From assembly GCF_040802235.1 (NCBI RefSeq), contig NC_133157.1:90940001-91004000 (forward strand): a stretch of DNA of 64,000 bases, given 5' to 3'. Under the pieces are notes generated by a model. The model did not search any database. It saw only the letters and a list, made by a program, of their open reading frames with translations, and was not told the DNA's origin. Every line of letters starts with the position of its first letter. Within the stretch, counting starts at the first letter, position 1. The translations under genes and the position numbers were made by a program. Shown here piece after piece: positions 35,165 through 45,100 of this stretch. The stretch comes from Manis javanica (lineage: Eukaryota; Chordata; Mammalia; Pholidota; Manidae).

Positions 35165-37805
35165 GGAACTCAAAAAGAGTTGGTGTGGACCTACACATGT
35201 TTGCATCCAATTCTTGCAACTTTTCTGTCTGGAAGTTTTCCTCTGAAAATGCTGGGGTAGAAATGAGCAATGAGGAGAATAGAAGAAGAGATAACAGTAG
35301 CTGAAAGAAGCCAGCAACATTTGAAAGCAAGAGGCAGATGATGAGTGAGACATTTCAGCAGGCAGGCCATGAGGGCAGGGGCCCAGCATCGACGTGGCTT
35401 TGCCACAGAACCTGGGAAGTCCTGGGCACTGGGGACCACTGAGTGTGGAGATGGGTAATGGGAGAATTGGATGGGAATCTAAGAAGCAATGAGACTCCCA
35501 CATCCACATCCCATTCTGTGCTTTCTGTCCTCAGAGATGTCAGGGACAGGGGAGGGCAGGAGCAGGGAGTGAAAATCTATCTACCTTGGGGGACAAGGTC
35601 ACCCTCCATCCCTGCCCCAGCACAGCCTGGGAAAGCCTGAGAGCCAGCTCATCCCCACCCCTGTCCAGGCTGCAGGTCAGTGAGTTCTTTCCCAGGGAAA
35701 TGGAAAGCCAGAGAGAAAAGACACAGAAAGCTGGGGCCCTGGAAAAGGGGCTGGTCCTTGCCTGAGCACTCCCTGGTGACATATTCAGAGACCAGTCAGG
35801 AACTCAGTGGCTCACATGTGATTTTGAGGGTGCTGCCCAGTCACCAAAGGGGCACCCTTACCACTGAAAGAGAAACAAGCCGATCAACCCACCAGGAAAA
35901 GGAAGCTAGAGGTGGTACTGAAAATCACATGAAATTCAAAAATCCCCCCAGAAAGTGAACTCAAGAATCTTGGAGAAGAGACAAGAGCATCCATGAACCC
36001 AGAATGAGGCACTGGAGGGAGCCTTCCAGACCAAGACGAGCTCCTGCGGGTGAAGGTTCAGACGGACAGAAGTTTCGGAAGCTCTAAAGAGAAACCAGAG
36101 GGGATATAGCAGTGGGACAGAGGTAGGAGGTGGTAATGGAGGGAAATGCCGAGAAAACTGGAGGGTCAATTTGTGCAGCCTGACCTCTGAGCAACAGAGT
36201 CCAAGAGAAGTGGGAGGAAGGGGGTGTGGAGAAGAAACGATGCATCAAACTGTCCTAGACAACACGCCCACACTAGACAGCTCATAGAACTTCCGAGAAC
36301 CAGGGACAGAGATGATTCCAGCCAGCTCCGGAGAGAAATAGGCCACCAGCAAGTCTGAGGGGCAGGAGAGCCGCCCTGGGGGCCTCAGGTGGCAGCGAGA
36401 GAAAGGAGCCTAGCATTCCGCTGCAGCCACGAGCCTTGCAGGGCCGGCAGCTGGCACAGGCTCTGAGGGGAGGCCGGGGTGTGCCTCCTGAAAGGGGCTC
36501 CTGCCCAGAACAGAGGCAGTACGGCCGAGACACCGACACAGGCCTGGGCCTGCCTGACGCCAGGAGTGGGGCAGCAGGCAGGGCTCCGAGGAGCAGGTCT
36601 GCAGGGAGAAACGGGGTCACAGTAATGAACAGTATCAAACCAAGGGGGCAGAAACCTGCTGTCATGGTGAAGGCATGAGCTCAGGAGGAAAAGCTTGAGA
36701 AATCCCAGGAGAACAAAAGCAGAAAACAGCAGAGCTGTGGCACAACCACAAAGCAAACTGCATGGTTGTGGGGCTTTGGGGAAGGGGTGCTGGCCAGGAC
36801 GTCCCTGAGGTGGTTCCCACTCCCCCATCCCATGGGATACAACAGCTCCAACTGTAATCACACACATGTTCTTTCCAGTTCTGTCTTTGAAATCGGTCTA
36901 CATGGATTCCAACACAGAAATTTTGACACGTAAAAAACAATCCTGAGACAGTGCATGGGGCGCAGTAGGTGGAACGACGAGGGAGGAAAGGGACGGAGAA
37001 CGGAAGCCTGTGCTTCTTCTCTTACACGGCGCCCCCCTGTGAGTGGGTGGGGAAGAGAAACACCGGGACCTAGTGTCTGAAAATACTCAGGAAACCCACA
37101 GAGAACTAGTAGTAGTGCACGTATTTTAAATTCTACGGGGCAACAAGAGATGTTGCGGCAGATGGTCTCTCTCATCCCAAGAAGCCATCAGCTACTGCCT
37201 GATGCCAACGAACCAGGAGATAGAGACACAGCACCTTCTGTTAGTGACACAGTGATTCCCAGAATTGAAATGTGGTTTCTCTGGGGCTTGGAATAGGAGG
37301 CGGGGTGAGAAATCTTTGCGAAATGTACTTCTGTGTGGTTGGATTAAATCGTTGTTACCTGTGCACATGTGACTCTGAGAGGGCTTCATAATGACTGTAA
37401 AAGGAATGCAGTAGAGGGAGTGTGCGTGCTGAGGGGTGTCCTCTAGGGAGCTGCAGAATGACATTTAAATCATACATCCCACTTTTAAAACAGAGAGAGA
37501 GAAATTGATACCAGACCTTTTAAAAGAGTGTGTGCATATTCACATTTGTTTGAGGGCGGGGAAGACCCAAAAAGAAAGCACCAGCATGCTGAGATTGATG
37601 TCCTACAAAGGACAGTCGCCATGTCTTACTCTGTTTACTTCTGTCTTATGTGACAACTGTTGATATGTTCACATAATTACTTTAAAACATAAATGGATGC
37701 AGATCTACATCGTGCAGTCCTTTCTGCCCAAACTAATGTTTTCCCTAGTCTGTCCTATAAAATGTCTTATTTACTCTTATACTCCCTTTCAAAAAGATTT
37801 GGGTT
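35165..37805. other. Intergenic, no gene recognised
   Basis: GA-rich in part (35860-36250). Open frames at 36282-36940 overlap on both strands. No repeat is nameable. The provirus begins abruptly at about 37806 with no LTR on this side. Confidence 0.45.
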
Positions 37806-38400
37806 CTACTGAATAAAATACCACTCCACAGTATCTCCAGGGTTTACTGCAGTTGGGGCTGTGGGCAGGATGTTGTTCTGCTCGCCATATCCTGGCTTCA
37901 GTAACTCCTCTTTGGTTTGCACATACAGTTGTACAGGAGAGGCAGCAAGGTGTGTTAGCATGTCCACAAGGCTCAAAGCTCCTTTTCGTAGCTTCTCATT
38001 CAAACTACATAGCACTGTCCATAAGCAAACTGACCAGTCCCATAGACTATTGGTGTCAGACTTCAGGCCAGATTTCAACACACCACTGTACCTCTCTACC
38101 ATGCCTGCCCCAGTAGAGTAAAATGGGACATGAAACTTCCACTTTTTTCCTAACTGTTGCACCCATTCTTGTAACGCATGTCCAGTAAAGTGGGTGCATT
38201 GATAGCTCTCAGTCACCTGCGGCCAGCCATAGTCTGCAAAGAGACGCTCTAGACCCCTCTTGGTGGTTTGCTGATCTGCACGACATGCAGGAAAAGCAAT
38301 CAACAGGCCAGTAATTGTGTCCACACGAGTCATGACATACCGATATCCTTCTGATACGGGCAGAGGCCCAATATAGTCTATCTGCCACCTGACAAGGGGT
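37806..38400 (-). pseudogene. Integrase remnant, second catalytic Asp lost
   Basis: About 175 codons are open (37806-38333), with clear homology extending upstream through 'IDYIGPLPVSEGY', which carries the first catalytic Asp. The second catalytic Asp site, normally in a S-D-Q-G-T-H-F-T context, reads 'SYQCTHFTGH', so Asp is Tyr and Gly is Cys. The Glu is kept in 'AGMVER'. Integrase joins viral DNA to host DNA. This copy lacks an essential metal ligand. The reading stops right after 'GDTVEWYF', where ERV homology also ends. The zinc-binding HHCC domain upstream survives only as 'KECLVC' near 38450. Confidence 0.88.
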
Positions 38401-38565
38401 ATCAGCCCCTTTACTATTGTCCCATGTTGCTACAGGACTCCATGTAAGTCCCTCTTAGAGCACACAAGGCACTCCTTCTGGGCTCTGCTGACTTCTTCAA
38501 AGGTCAACAGCAAGCCCCACCAACAGGCTACAGCCCAACATTGTCTTTTGCCCATTGTGTAACCA

Positions 38566-39503
38566 TTAGGCAACATCAGAGGCAGGCTTTCCTTCTAGCC
38601 AGTGCACCTGGGTCACTGTGTCTGCTTCATCATTCCCTGGGGATGCCAAAGGCAAATGGCCAGTCACATGACATATGGACAGTCTTAATCTGACCAGAGG
38701 CCCATAGGTTTTGCCACAACTTTTGACCCCAAAGGGGCTAGTGACCAACCGTCCAGTTAGTATGGTACCATATCAGTAGTCACAGGGTCAAACCCCAATA
38801 GGTGGCCCAGCTGTCAGTGCAGACAACCATGGGGTGGGGAGCGGCTCCTGGGTGATCACCAGCCATACTGCCCACAATTCAGCCCACTGGCTGCTCTTCC
38901 CCTCTCTGTCCTCCATCCACATTGTCTCAGTCTTAGGATGGAAACCACAGCCTTCCACTTTGGGGGCTGCCCACAACTGGAGCAGTCTGTGTACCAAGCA
39001 TCTTCAGGTACAGGGGATTTTCCCTCCTGATAAGGACTCTCAGATACCAATGGCTCAAAAGCAAGTTCTTCCTGCTTTCCACTGGTAAAGGTCGCTGGCC
39101 CCAATAAGCATTGGGGTTCTCCACTTAAGGGGCTAGTAGAGAGGGTGCTGTGCTGCTGTAAATATGCACCCCATTTGGCCAGTGCAGGCATCTGTGCCAC
39201 GCCACACCATAGCCTTTGGGTCCAGTCTCGCACCCATCCCGCAATGGGACAGGTGGTTATTACCTTGGTCAGAGCTGTTCTGGTGATGGGCTCTGTAGCC
39301 AGCAAGGCGTGGCACACAGCAGCCAGTTGCTTCTCTATCAAGGTGTACCGGACCTCTGCTCCTTTCTGCAGTTGTGACCAGAATCCAATAGGTTGGCGTG
39401 TCCACTCAAGCCACTGCCAAAGGCCCCATCCATAACCATCTTTGGTTACATGAACATCTAGCTCACAGGGCCTTGATGAGTCCATTATACTCAAGGCCTG
39501 CAT
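38566..39503 (-). pseudogene. RT connection and RNase H remnant
   Basis: 39503 leftwards reads 'PIGFWSQLQKGAEVRYTLIEKQL' (connection), then 'AWYTDCSSCG', the first RNase H Asp site with Gly changed to Cys. The next motif, 'SSQWAELWAVWLVI', with its conserved Glu, lies in a different frame (38788-38997), so a frameshift separates them. The piece 38566-38748 has 'HVTGHLPLASPGNDEAD', the RNase H C-terminal segment with His and Asp. Confidence 0.82.
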
Positions 39504-39548
39504 GACCTTGACTGCCCACTTGGCAGCAGTAAAAGCAGCTTCACTGCT

Positions 39549-40400
39549 TCATCCCAGTCTCACCTGATTCCCTTTCATTTCAACCAGTATAAGGGCTTCA
39601 GAATTTGTGCCAAGTGTGGTATAAACACTCTCCAGTAGCCCAAAATACCCAAAAAACTCTTGTAATACTGCCACAGTGGTAGGGGTAGGGAGAACCTGGA
39701 CCTTGTGTATAACTGCTTCTGGGATAACTTCAGTTTTGTCTGACCAGACAACCCCCAAAAAGTTTACAGACAAACCAGGTCCCTGAACCTTGGTGCTGTT
39801 CACAGCCCATCCTTTCTCCTGTAGATGTGGCAGCACTCTAGGAACTGCCCCTTCTAAATCTGCAAGAGAATCAGATGTGAGCATGATATCATCAATGTAG
39901 TGATATAGCCACATTGTTTGTGGTTCTTCCATGTGGCCAAGTCCTGGGCTACAAGACCCAGACAGATGGTGGGACTGTGGAGGTATCCCTGTGGAAGGAC
40001 AGTGACTGTCCACTGCCGGCCTTCCCACGTGAAGGCAAACTGTTCCTGGCTTTCCCATGTTAGGTCAATAGGAAAGAAAGGTCCACAACATAATGATACA
40101 TCCCTAGTTCATGACTGAGGGTGTCCATAAAGGTTACTATACAGGGGGCAGCAGCATGCAAAGGGGGTGTGACTTTATTCAATTCTCTGTAGTCCACAGT
40201 CATACGCAAGGAGCTGTCTGGCTTTTTCACTGGCCACACTGGGAAATTGAAAGGACTAAGAGTGGGCTTTATGCAGTATAACTTCTCCAACTCCTATAGA
40301 GTTTCTCCAATTTCTTGTGCCCCCCAAGCAATTTATACTGCTTAATATTTGTCCCTTGCCAAGGTATAAGCAGAGCTACAGGTAGATGATTAGCATGTCC
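39549..40400 (-). pseudogene. Reverse transcriptase remnant (ERV-L-like pol)
   Basis: The N-terminal part (40060-40290) has 'SPFNFPVWPVKKPD' and 'RMTVDYRELNKVTPPLHA', the fingers region, then 'YHYVVDLS', motif A with its Asp. The palm continues in another frame (39549-40058) with 'YHYIDDIMLTSDS', so the YxDD catalytic pair is intact. At least two frame changes break the domain, between 40490, 40290 and 40058. RT would copy viral RNA to DNA. Because of the breaks it is non-functional. Confidence 0.88.
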
Positions 40401-40429
40401 CCTCAGAACTGCCTTTACCAAACATACCC

Positions 40430-40804
40430 TAATTCTGAATTCACCTGCAGTGGTCTGTAACCACAGGCCCTGCAGGATATCTACCCCCAAAATATATTCA
40501 GGGATGGAGAAGTGTACACGGTATACTCCTTTGGGGGTAAATGCCCTATCACCAATGGGATTGGGGCTTCTTCACTCTAACTGCCTTACCCCCACAAGTC
40601 ATCTATCACAGCAGGGTTCCCAGGAAAATGCTCAGAGTTGCCATGAATCAGAGAACACTCAGCTCCTGTGTCCACCAGCGCCAGGACACGTTGTACATTC
40701 ACAGGGGACCAATGAATTGCTAATTGTACATGTGGCCTCCAGTCCCCACCAGGTCTGCCAAGGTGGGAACCTTGACTTCCCCCCAGTCGAATCATGATGC
40801 CCAA
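40430..40804 (-). pseudogene. Retroviral protease remnant
   Basis: The segment 40586-40804 contains 'ALVDTGAECSLIHG', the aspartic protease active-site loop with D-T-G-A and the catalytic Asp retained. A continuation in another frame (within 40269-40490) begins 'MGVDILQGLWL', matching the I-L-G-x-D helix end of retropepsins, so a frameshift or stop divides the domain. In a working virus it would cut the Gag-Pol precursor. This copy cannot. Confidence 0.78.
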
Positions 40805-40878
40805 TCATTGTCCTGTAGGGGCGAGGGCTCAGGCAGATCCTGAGTTCTGTCCCTGAGAAAGTCTTGCAGAAACACAGG

Positions 40879-42359
40879 CTAGACATGGGGCTTTGACTCT
40901 GGCTTCTGTGTCCTGGACCTCAGCGGCTGGAACTGCTGCTCTGGCTTTAATTGGTGCCATAGTTCTAACAAGATCCTATTGGGCTGCCCATCAAGTTTTT
41001 CTTTCACTACCCCGGCCTTTATCAAATCAACCCACATCTGGGTCCTTGAGACCTTCATGGGGCCCTTTGCATCTCTCCTTTCAGTTACAGTCTGAACTTC
41101 CTTCTGTGCTCTTATTGTTTCAACTTCCCCCAGATATGCTAAAATATGAGTAGCCTTATGGGTTGCCCTATGTGGGGGGGCAAGAGTAGTCACTAGGGAA
41201 CCAAAGAGAGATGGGGGAGATGTATGCACCACCAGATTTCTCATTCCTGTGGTGAACAACTCCTCACAGGGGCCCTGGGGGTCCATATTATAGAAGACAT
41301 TTTTCATGCCCAGCTCCTGTAACACCTGCTGGAGCTCTGCATACATTTTCCAGCTAGTGGGTAAGTATGGTAAATCACCCTGATTAGGCCAAACTGCCCT
41401 GATGGCTGCTGTCAGCCAATCTAGAAGCACCTAATTTCCTGAGGTGTGACGGGCACTTTGCAACTGTTGCTGGAGGGAAGGGTGAGTGGTCAGGGAAGCC
41501 AGTCTACCCATTTCAGAACCTGACATGACAATGTTTTCCACCCCCATATCCCAGAGATGCAGAAGCCACGTAGGCAGAGGTTCCCATGGCTTCTGCCAAT
41601 ACCAGATGCTCATTTCCACCAGCTCATCCTGGGTATAGGGGTGTAGAATGGAGTGCTCTACAACCTGGGGAGGGGGCAGCTCTTCCCCCTAGGGAGCCCA
41701 TGGTTGTTGCATTTTTATTTTCTTAATTACAATTGGGTGGGCCTTTAATACAGGAAAGGCTGGTGCCTCAGGCAGTGGCCTCAGCAAAACATCAGCCCTT
41801 GGCCTCACCACCTCATCCTCTCCCAACATCTCCTCTACCATCTCTGGGGCTGAAGGCACCGCTCTTTACTCCCCCTCCCCCACTGCCTCCTACAATGCGA
41901 CTTCTCCTGTTATCTCCTCCCTAGCTGCTGCTAATCTATCTTCCAGGAGCTTGACCTGTCTTCTCAATAACTGTCTCTCTTTCTTAAGGGCATTCCATAG
42001 GTCATCACCCAGCTTCTCCAAGCAATGCTGAAGTGTATGTCTCTCTCTCCTTGATAACCCTCTCTCTCCTCAATAACACTTTCCACTATCTTGAGGAAAA
42101 GAGATCCTATAATGCCAGCTGCTACCCTGCTACTCAGGTCCTCTAAGCAGTCTTCTATCTCATGGAGGGCTGATTCCACAGCTTCCAGTTTCTCCACCCT
42201 TCCCCAATTCTGGGGAAGGCCCGACCCCTCTAAGAGGTGCTTTACCCTGGCCCAATTCCCCACTAGGGGCTCCCCAATTAGAAGCCTCACAGATAGGGGG
42301 CTCCTGGGTGAAGCTGCACCCTCTACTGCTGTAGCCACTGGGGCCTCTCCACTATCCAT
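40879..42359 (-). pseudogene. gag remnant of the ERV-L-like provirus
   Basis: Three open pieces lie in order: 41964-42359 (131 codons, an acidic helical-looking segment), 41431-41619, and 40879-41430 (183 codons). The second piece contains 'WLLHLWDMG' and the third 'AAIRAVWPNQGD', text I associate with class III gag. Gag normally forms the particle core. The first piece is in a different frame from the other two, which share a frame and are divided by a stop. The region 41640-41960 between them has no long open frame. No zinc knuckle was seen at the C-terminal end. Confidence 0.7.
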
Positions 42360-42451
42360 GGGGTGGGGGCCATTCTGGGTATCTCCCCACCATCTCTAGG
42401 GGCAGCCTGCCCAAGGGTCACACTCAAGTAGACAGATATCTGGTTCAGAGA

Positions 42452-42469
42452 TCTTGCCAACTATGCCAG
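42452..42469 (-). other. Primer-binding site
   Basis: The minus strand reads TGGCATAGTTGGCAAGAT one base after the LTR end. It begins with TGG, complementary to a tRNA CCA end. I do not assign the tRNA. Confidence 0.6.
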
Positions 42470-42470
42470 A

Positions 42471-42890
42471 TGTAACTCTGAGGGGAAAATCCCAGAGTAA
42501 AGTACCTTTGAAACTGAAATCAGTCCAAAGGAGAAATAAAGTGGGAGAAACCAGTTTATTTCTTACAAGCAGTTATTCCGTGTTTCTCACAACCTGGCTG
42601 CATAAGAGACCCCACCCAATGTCTCTGGTCTAGATAAGCCCTCACTCACCTTTGTAATCACCTACTGATATGGAGATAGACTACTTCTCTGCACCCTTTG
42701 GAAACACCTATTGATATGGAGATGCGCTAAGGCCAGGGGAGAGATTCTGGAAACACTGCAATTTTCCCCACAGGCACACCCAGTGGGGAATAAACACAGG
42801 CCACCAGAACCCATCTCCTTTCTGGACAATGAGACCAGCATGCTTGTGTGCACCCACATTGGGAAACTCAAACGTGCGTTCTCAGGGACA
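42471..42890 (-). repeat. 5' LTR of the ERV-L-like provirus
   Basis: 420 bp bounded by tgtaactctgagg on the left and ctcagggaca on the right, which form the imperfect inverted TG...CA ends. On the minus strand AATAAA lies at 42555-42560. The left edge is directly followed by the primer-binding site. No second copy is visible on the far side of the provirus. Confidence 0.8.
42555..42560 (-). promoter_or_regulatory. Polyadenylation signal in the proviral LTR
   Basis: TTTATT on plus gives AATAAA on minus, about 85 bp before the LTR's 3' end. Confidence 0.6.
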
Positions 42891-43004
42891 TAATGCCTGC
42901 TGCCTGCTGGCAGCCTCTGCCCTCAGCGATGCTCTGCTGGGGGCTGGGTTTCTCCCAACCCAAGGCAGGGCCTCTAGAGAAAGATGAACAAACAATCATT
43001 TTTA

Positions 43005-43700
43005 ACTACATAAAATTTCCTGTTTTGCATTTCTGTGCTTTTGGATTGAGGTATAACATACAAGCATTAAAGTACAGAAGCCTCAGTGCAGAGCTGAGGG
43101 CATTGTGCCCCCTGCGTCTACTCAGCCAACTGTTCCCCAGGGTCAGAGAGTGGAGCTGTAGCCCTACAAGGCCTTGTCCAATCAGAGTCTGCCTGGGAGT
43201 CACAGCAATTCTGATGCTGCTCACCACTGATTACATTGTCGGCTGTAGAACTTCATCTAGGCAGAGCAGACAGTGAGCTTTTCTGGGTCTGACTTCTTTC
43301 ACTCAGAACTATATCTAACAGATTTATCCACTTCATTGTGCGGAACTCTTCCTTTTCATGGCTGAGTAGTATTCCATGGTGTGAATACACCTGGATTCCT
43401 TCTTTCCACTGTTGATGTCCACTTGGACTGTTCCTAATTTGAGGTTGTAGCAATAAAGCTGCTACACATCTCATGGGGAACATGTGCACATAATTTTGTT
43501 GGGTATATACCCAGAAGAGGAATTGGAAGTTACAGGGCACATGTATGTTTACCTTTAATAGCTGCACCATTTTACACTCCCACCAGCACTGGATGAGCGT
43601 TCCAGTGGCTGTACATCCTAGCCTGCTCTTGGTACTTTCAATTTCAGGTATTCCAGGGGGTGAGTAGTATTCCATGTACACTTCTGTAGCATTAATTACC
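43005..43700 (-). mobile_element. L1M 3' UTR (antisense)
   Basis: Typical antisense text: 'gattgaggtataacatacaagc', 'ttttcatggctgagtagtattccatggtgtg', 'gcaataaagctgctacac' and 'gggtatatacccagaagaggaattgg'. Substantial divergence indicates an old copy. Confidence 0.75.
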
Positions 43701-43749
43701 CTAGAGTGTGTGGTGGTTCCTAACTGTGCAGGCATACCTACTTTTTCTC

Positions 43750-44085
43750 CTTAATGTAATGGACCTCAAGCTGGCCACACAGTTACTCAGCTAGCCACCA
43801 CATGGTCAAGCCTCCCTCACAGAGAATGCAGTGACATGGCTCAGTTCTGGTCAATGGGGCACAGGTGGTACATGCCACTTCCTGGCTCACTGAACCGGAT
43901 AATGTGCCCTTCTTCCCTCCCATTGGGTGGGTGGTAGTAGCCTTGTGATAGTGGATGGCAAAGCTGCCTAAAGCCATGGTCTGCCTGTCCACCTCAGGCA
44001 CTGTTATATAAGAAGTAAATAAGCTTCTTCCTTGGTTAAGCTCCTGATTGTGGGTCTCTTTAAACAGCAGGAAACTCTGCCCACA
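43750..44085 (+). mobile_element. MaLR-like LTR (sense)
   Basis: 'cagctagccaccacatggtcaagcc', 'ggtcaatggggcacaggtgg' and the 3' part 'aagaagtaaataagcttcttccttggttaagctcctgattgtgggtctc' match the layout of a MaLR-type LTR. The subfamily is not certain. Confidence 0.45.
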
Positions 44086-44875
44086 AAAGAATGCAAGGTG
44101 ATTACTCACTCATCTTCTGGCTCTAACACAGTGGACATGAGCTGGTCTTGTCCACCCAGAACCCTGTGTTCACTAGGGTGCTGCTCCTCACCCAGCCCCA
44201 CAGTTCTGCATCCACAGTTCTGCATGCTTACCAACCATACCCCACTGTGGGCATAGACATGTGGCCCGGGTCTGACTGGCCGTGTCTCCCCATCCCTGTC
44301 CAAGGTTACAAGTTCATGGGATGGGCATGAGACCCAAATGAGTAAACCAAAGTCCTTCTATGAGACTCGCAGTCTGGTAACAAAGAGTCTCTGTAATTCT
44401 TTTGGATTGGGACTGCCAGTGGCCATGTGGTGAGACAGGACCCAAGCAGAAGCAGGGTACAAAGAGAAAGCAGAAGAGGACAAGATCCAGCCCCTTGATC
44501 CAGCTGTACCTGCAGCACCTTTAGAGGTAAGTGAGTTAGGAATTTGAGCTGAACTTCCATCCTGTGCAGCCCAGAGACCCATTTCCTTCATTAATGCAGT
44601 AACCATGTTTGGAGGTGATACTCCACAGGCATTGTGCTAGGGGTACAAAGTCCCTTTCCTTTAAAATATTAAGTCCTAATCTGGATAGCCTTTCAAGGGT
44701 CCATGCAGACAGAAGGGGTGGGAAGGAAAAAAACACATTTCCCCCATGGGTCTGTAACTGAAATGATGCACCCCCTTCAAGTATCAGTGTAGGCAGAAGA
44801 CACAGAGCCGTGCCACCTGCCCCCAGCAGAAATCACAAATATTTTCACACTGCAAAATACCAGGCAGCTTATCAC
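44086..44875. other. Unassigned intergenic
   Basis: Contains a 14-bp tandem duplication, cacagttctgcatc/cacagttctgcatg, at 44199-44226. No gene or nameable repeat. Confidence 0.5.
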
Positions 44876-44879
44876 AACT

Positions 44880-45100
44880 TCATAATTACTAGTTATCAAG
44901 CCTGCTGCTAGAGTGTGCTACACAACATGTAAATAAAAAAGCAAATGGATAACAATAACTTTCATAACTGCATTTCAAAATAATAGTTTTTTTTCCTAAT
45001 ACTGTATTTTATTTTATGCATGTAAAAGCATTATTCCAAAAAAAGGTCAATAGACTTCACTAAGCTCTAGAAGCTCAAAATGAAGACCAGACTGGAAAAA
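44880..45100 (+). mobile_element. Possible hAT-Charlie transposon end
   Basis: 'tactgtattttattttatgcatgtaaaagcattattccaaaaaaaggtcaatagacttcac' resembles a known hAT-Charlie 3' stretch ('ttttatgcatttaaaaacattattctgagaaggggtccatagg'). The rest is weak. Confidence 0.42.

Larger units (their letters stand above)
37806..42890 (-). mobile_element. Class III (ERV-L-like) endogenous retrovirus, 5' LTR-gag-pro-pol, 3'-truncated
   Basis: Read on the minus strand the order is 5' LTR (42890-42471), primer-binding site, gag, protease with DTGA, reverse transcriptase with YIDD, RNase H, HHCC zinc-binding segment, and integrase. The reading passes through several frameshifts and stops, so nothing intact is made. 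Homology ends at about 37806, inside the integrase C-terminal part; no dUTPase, env, polypurine tract or 3' LTR follows. Lack of env is normal for ERV-L, but the missing 3' end is a real truncation. The class rests on pol text such as IDYIGPLP and on gag style, which I recall as ERV-L-like. A relative in another class III lineage is possible. Confidence 0.88.

Noticed and set aside
38834-39435. Plus-strand open frames across the provirus
   Set aside because: They are antisense shadows of RT/RNase H reading on minus.
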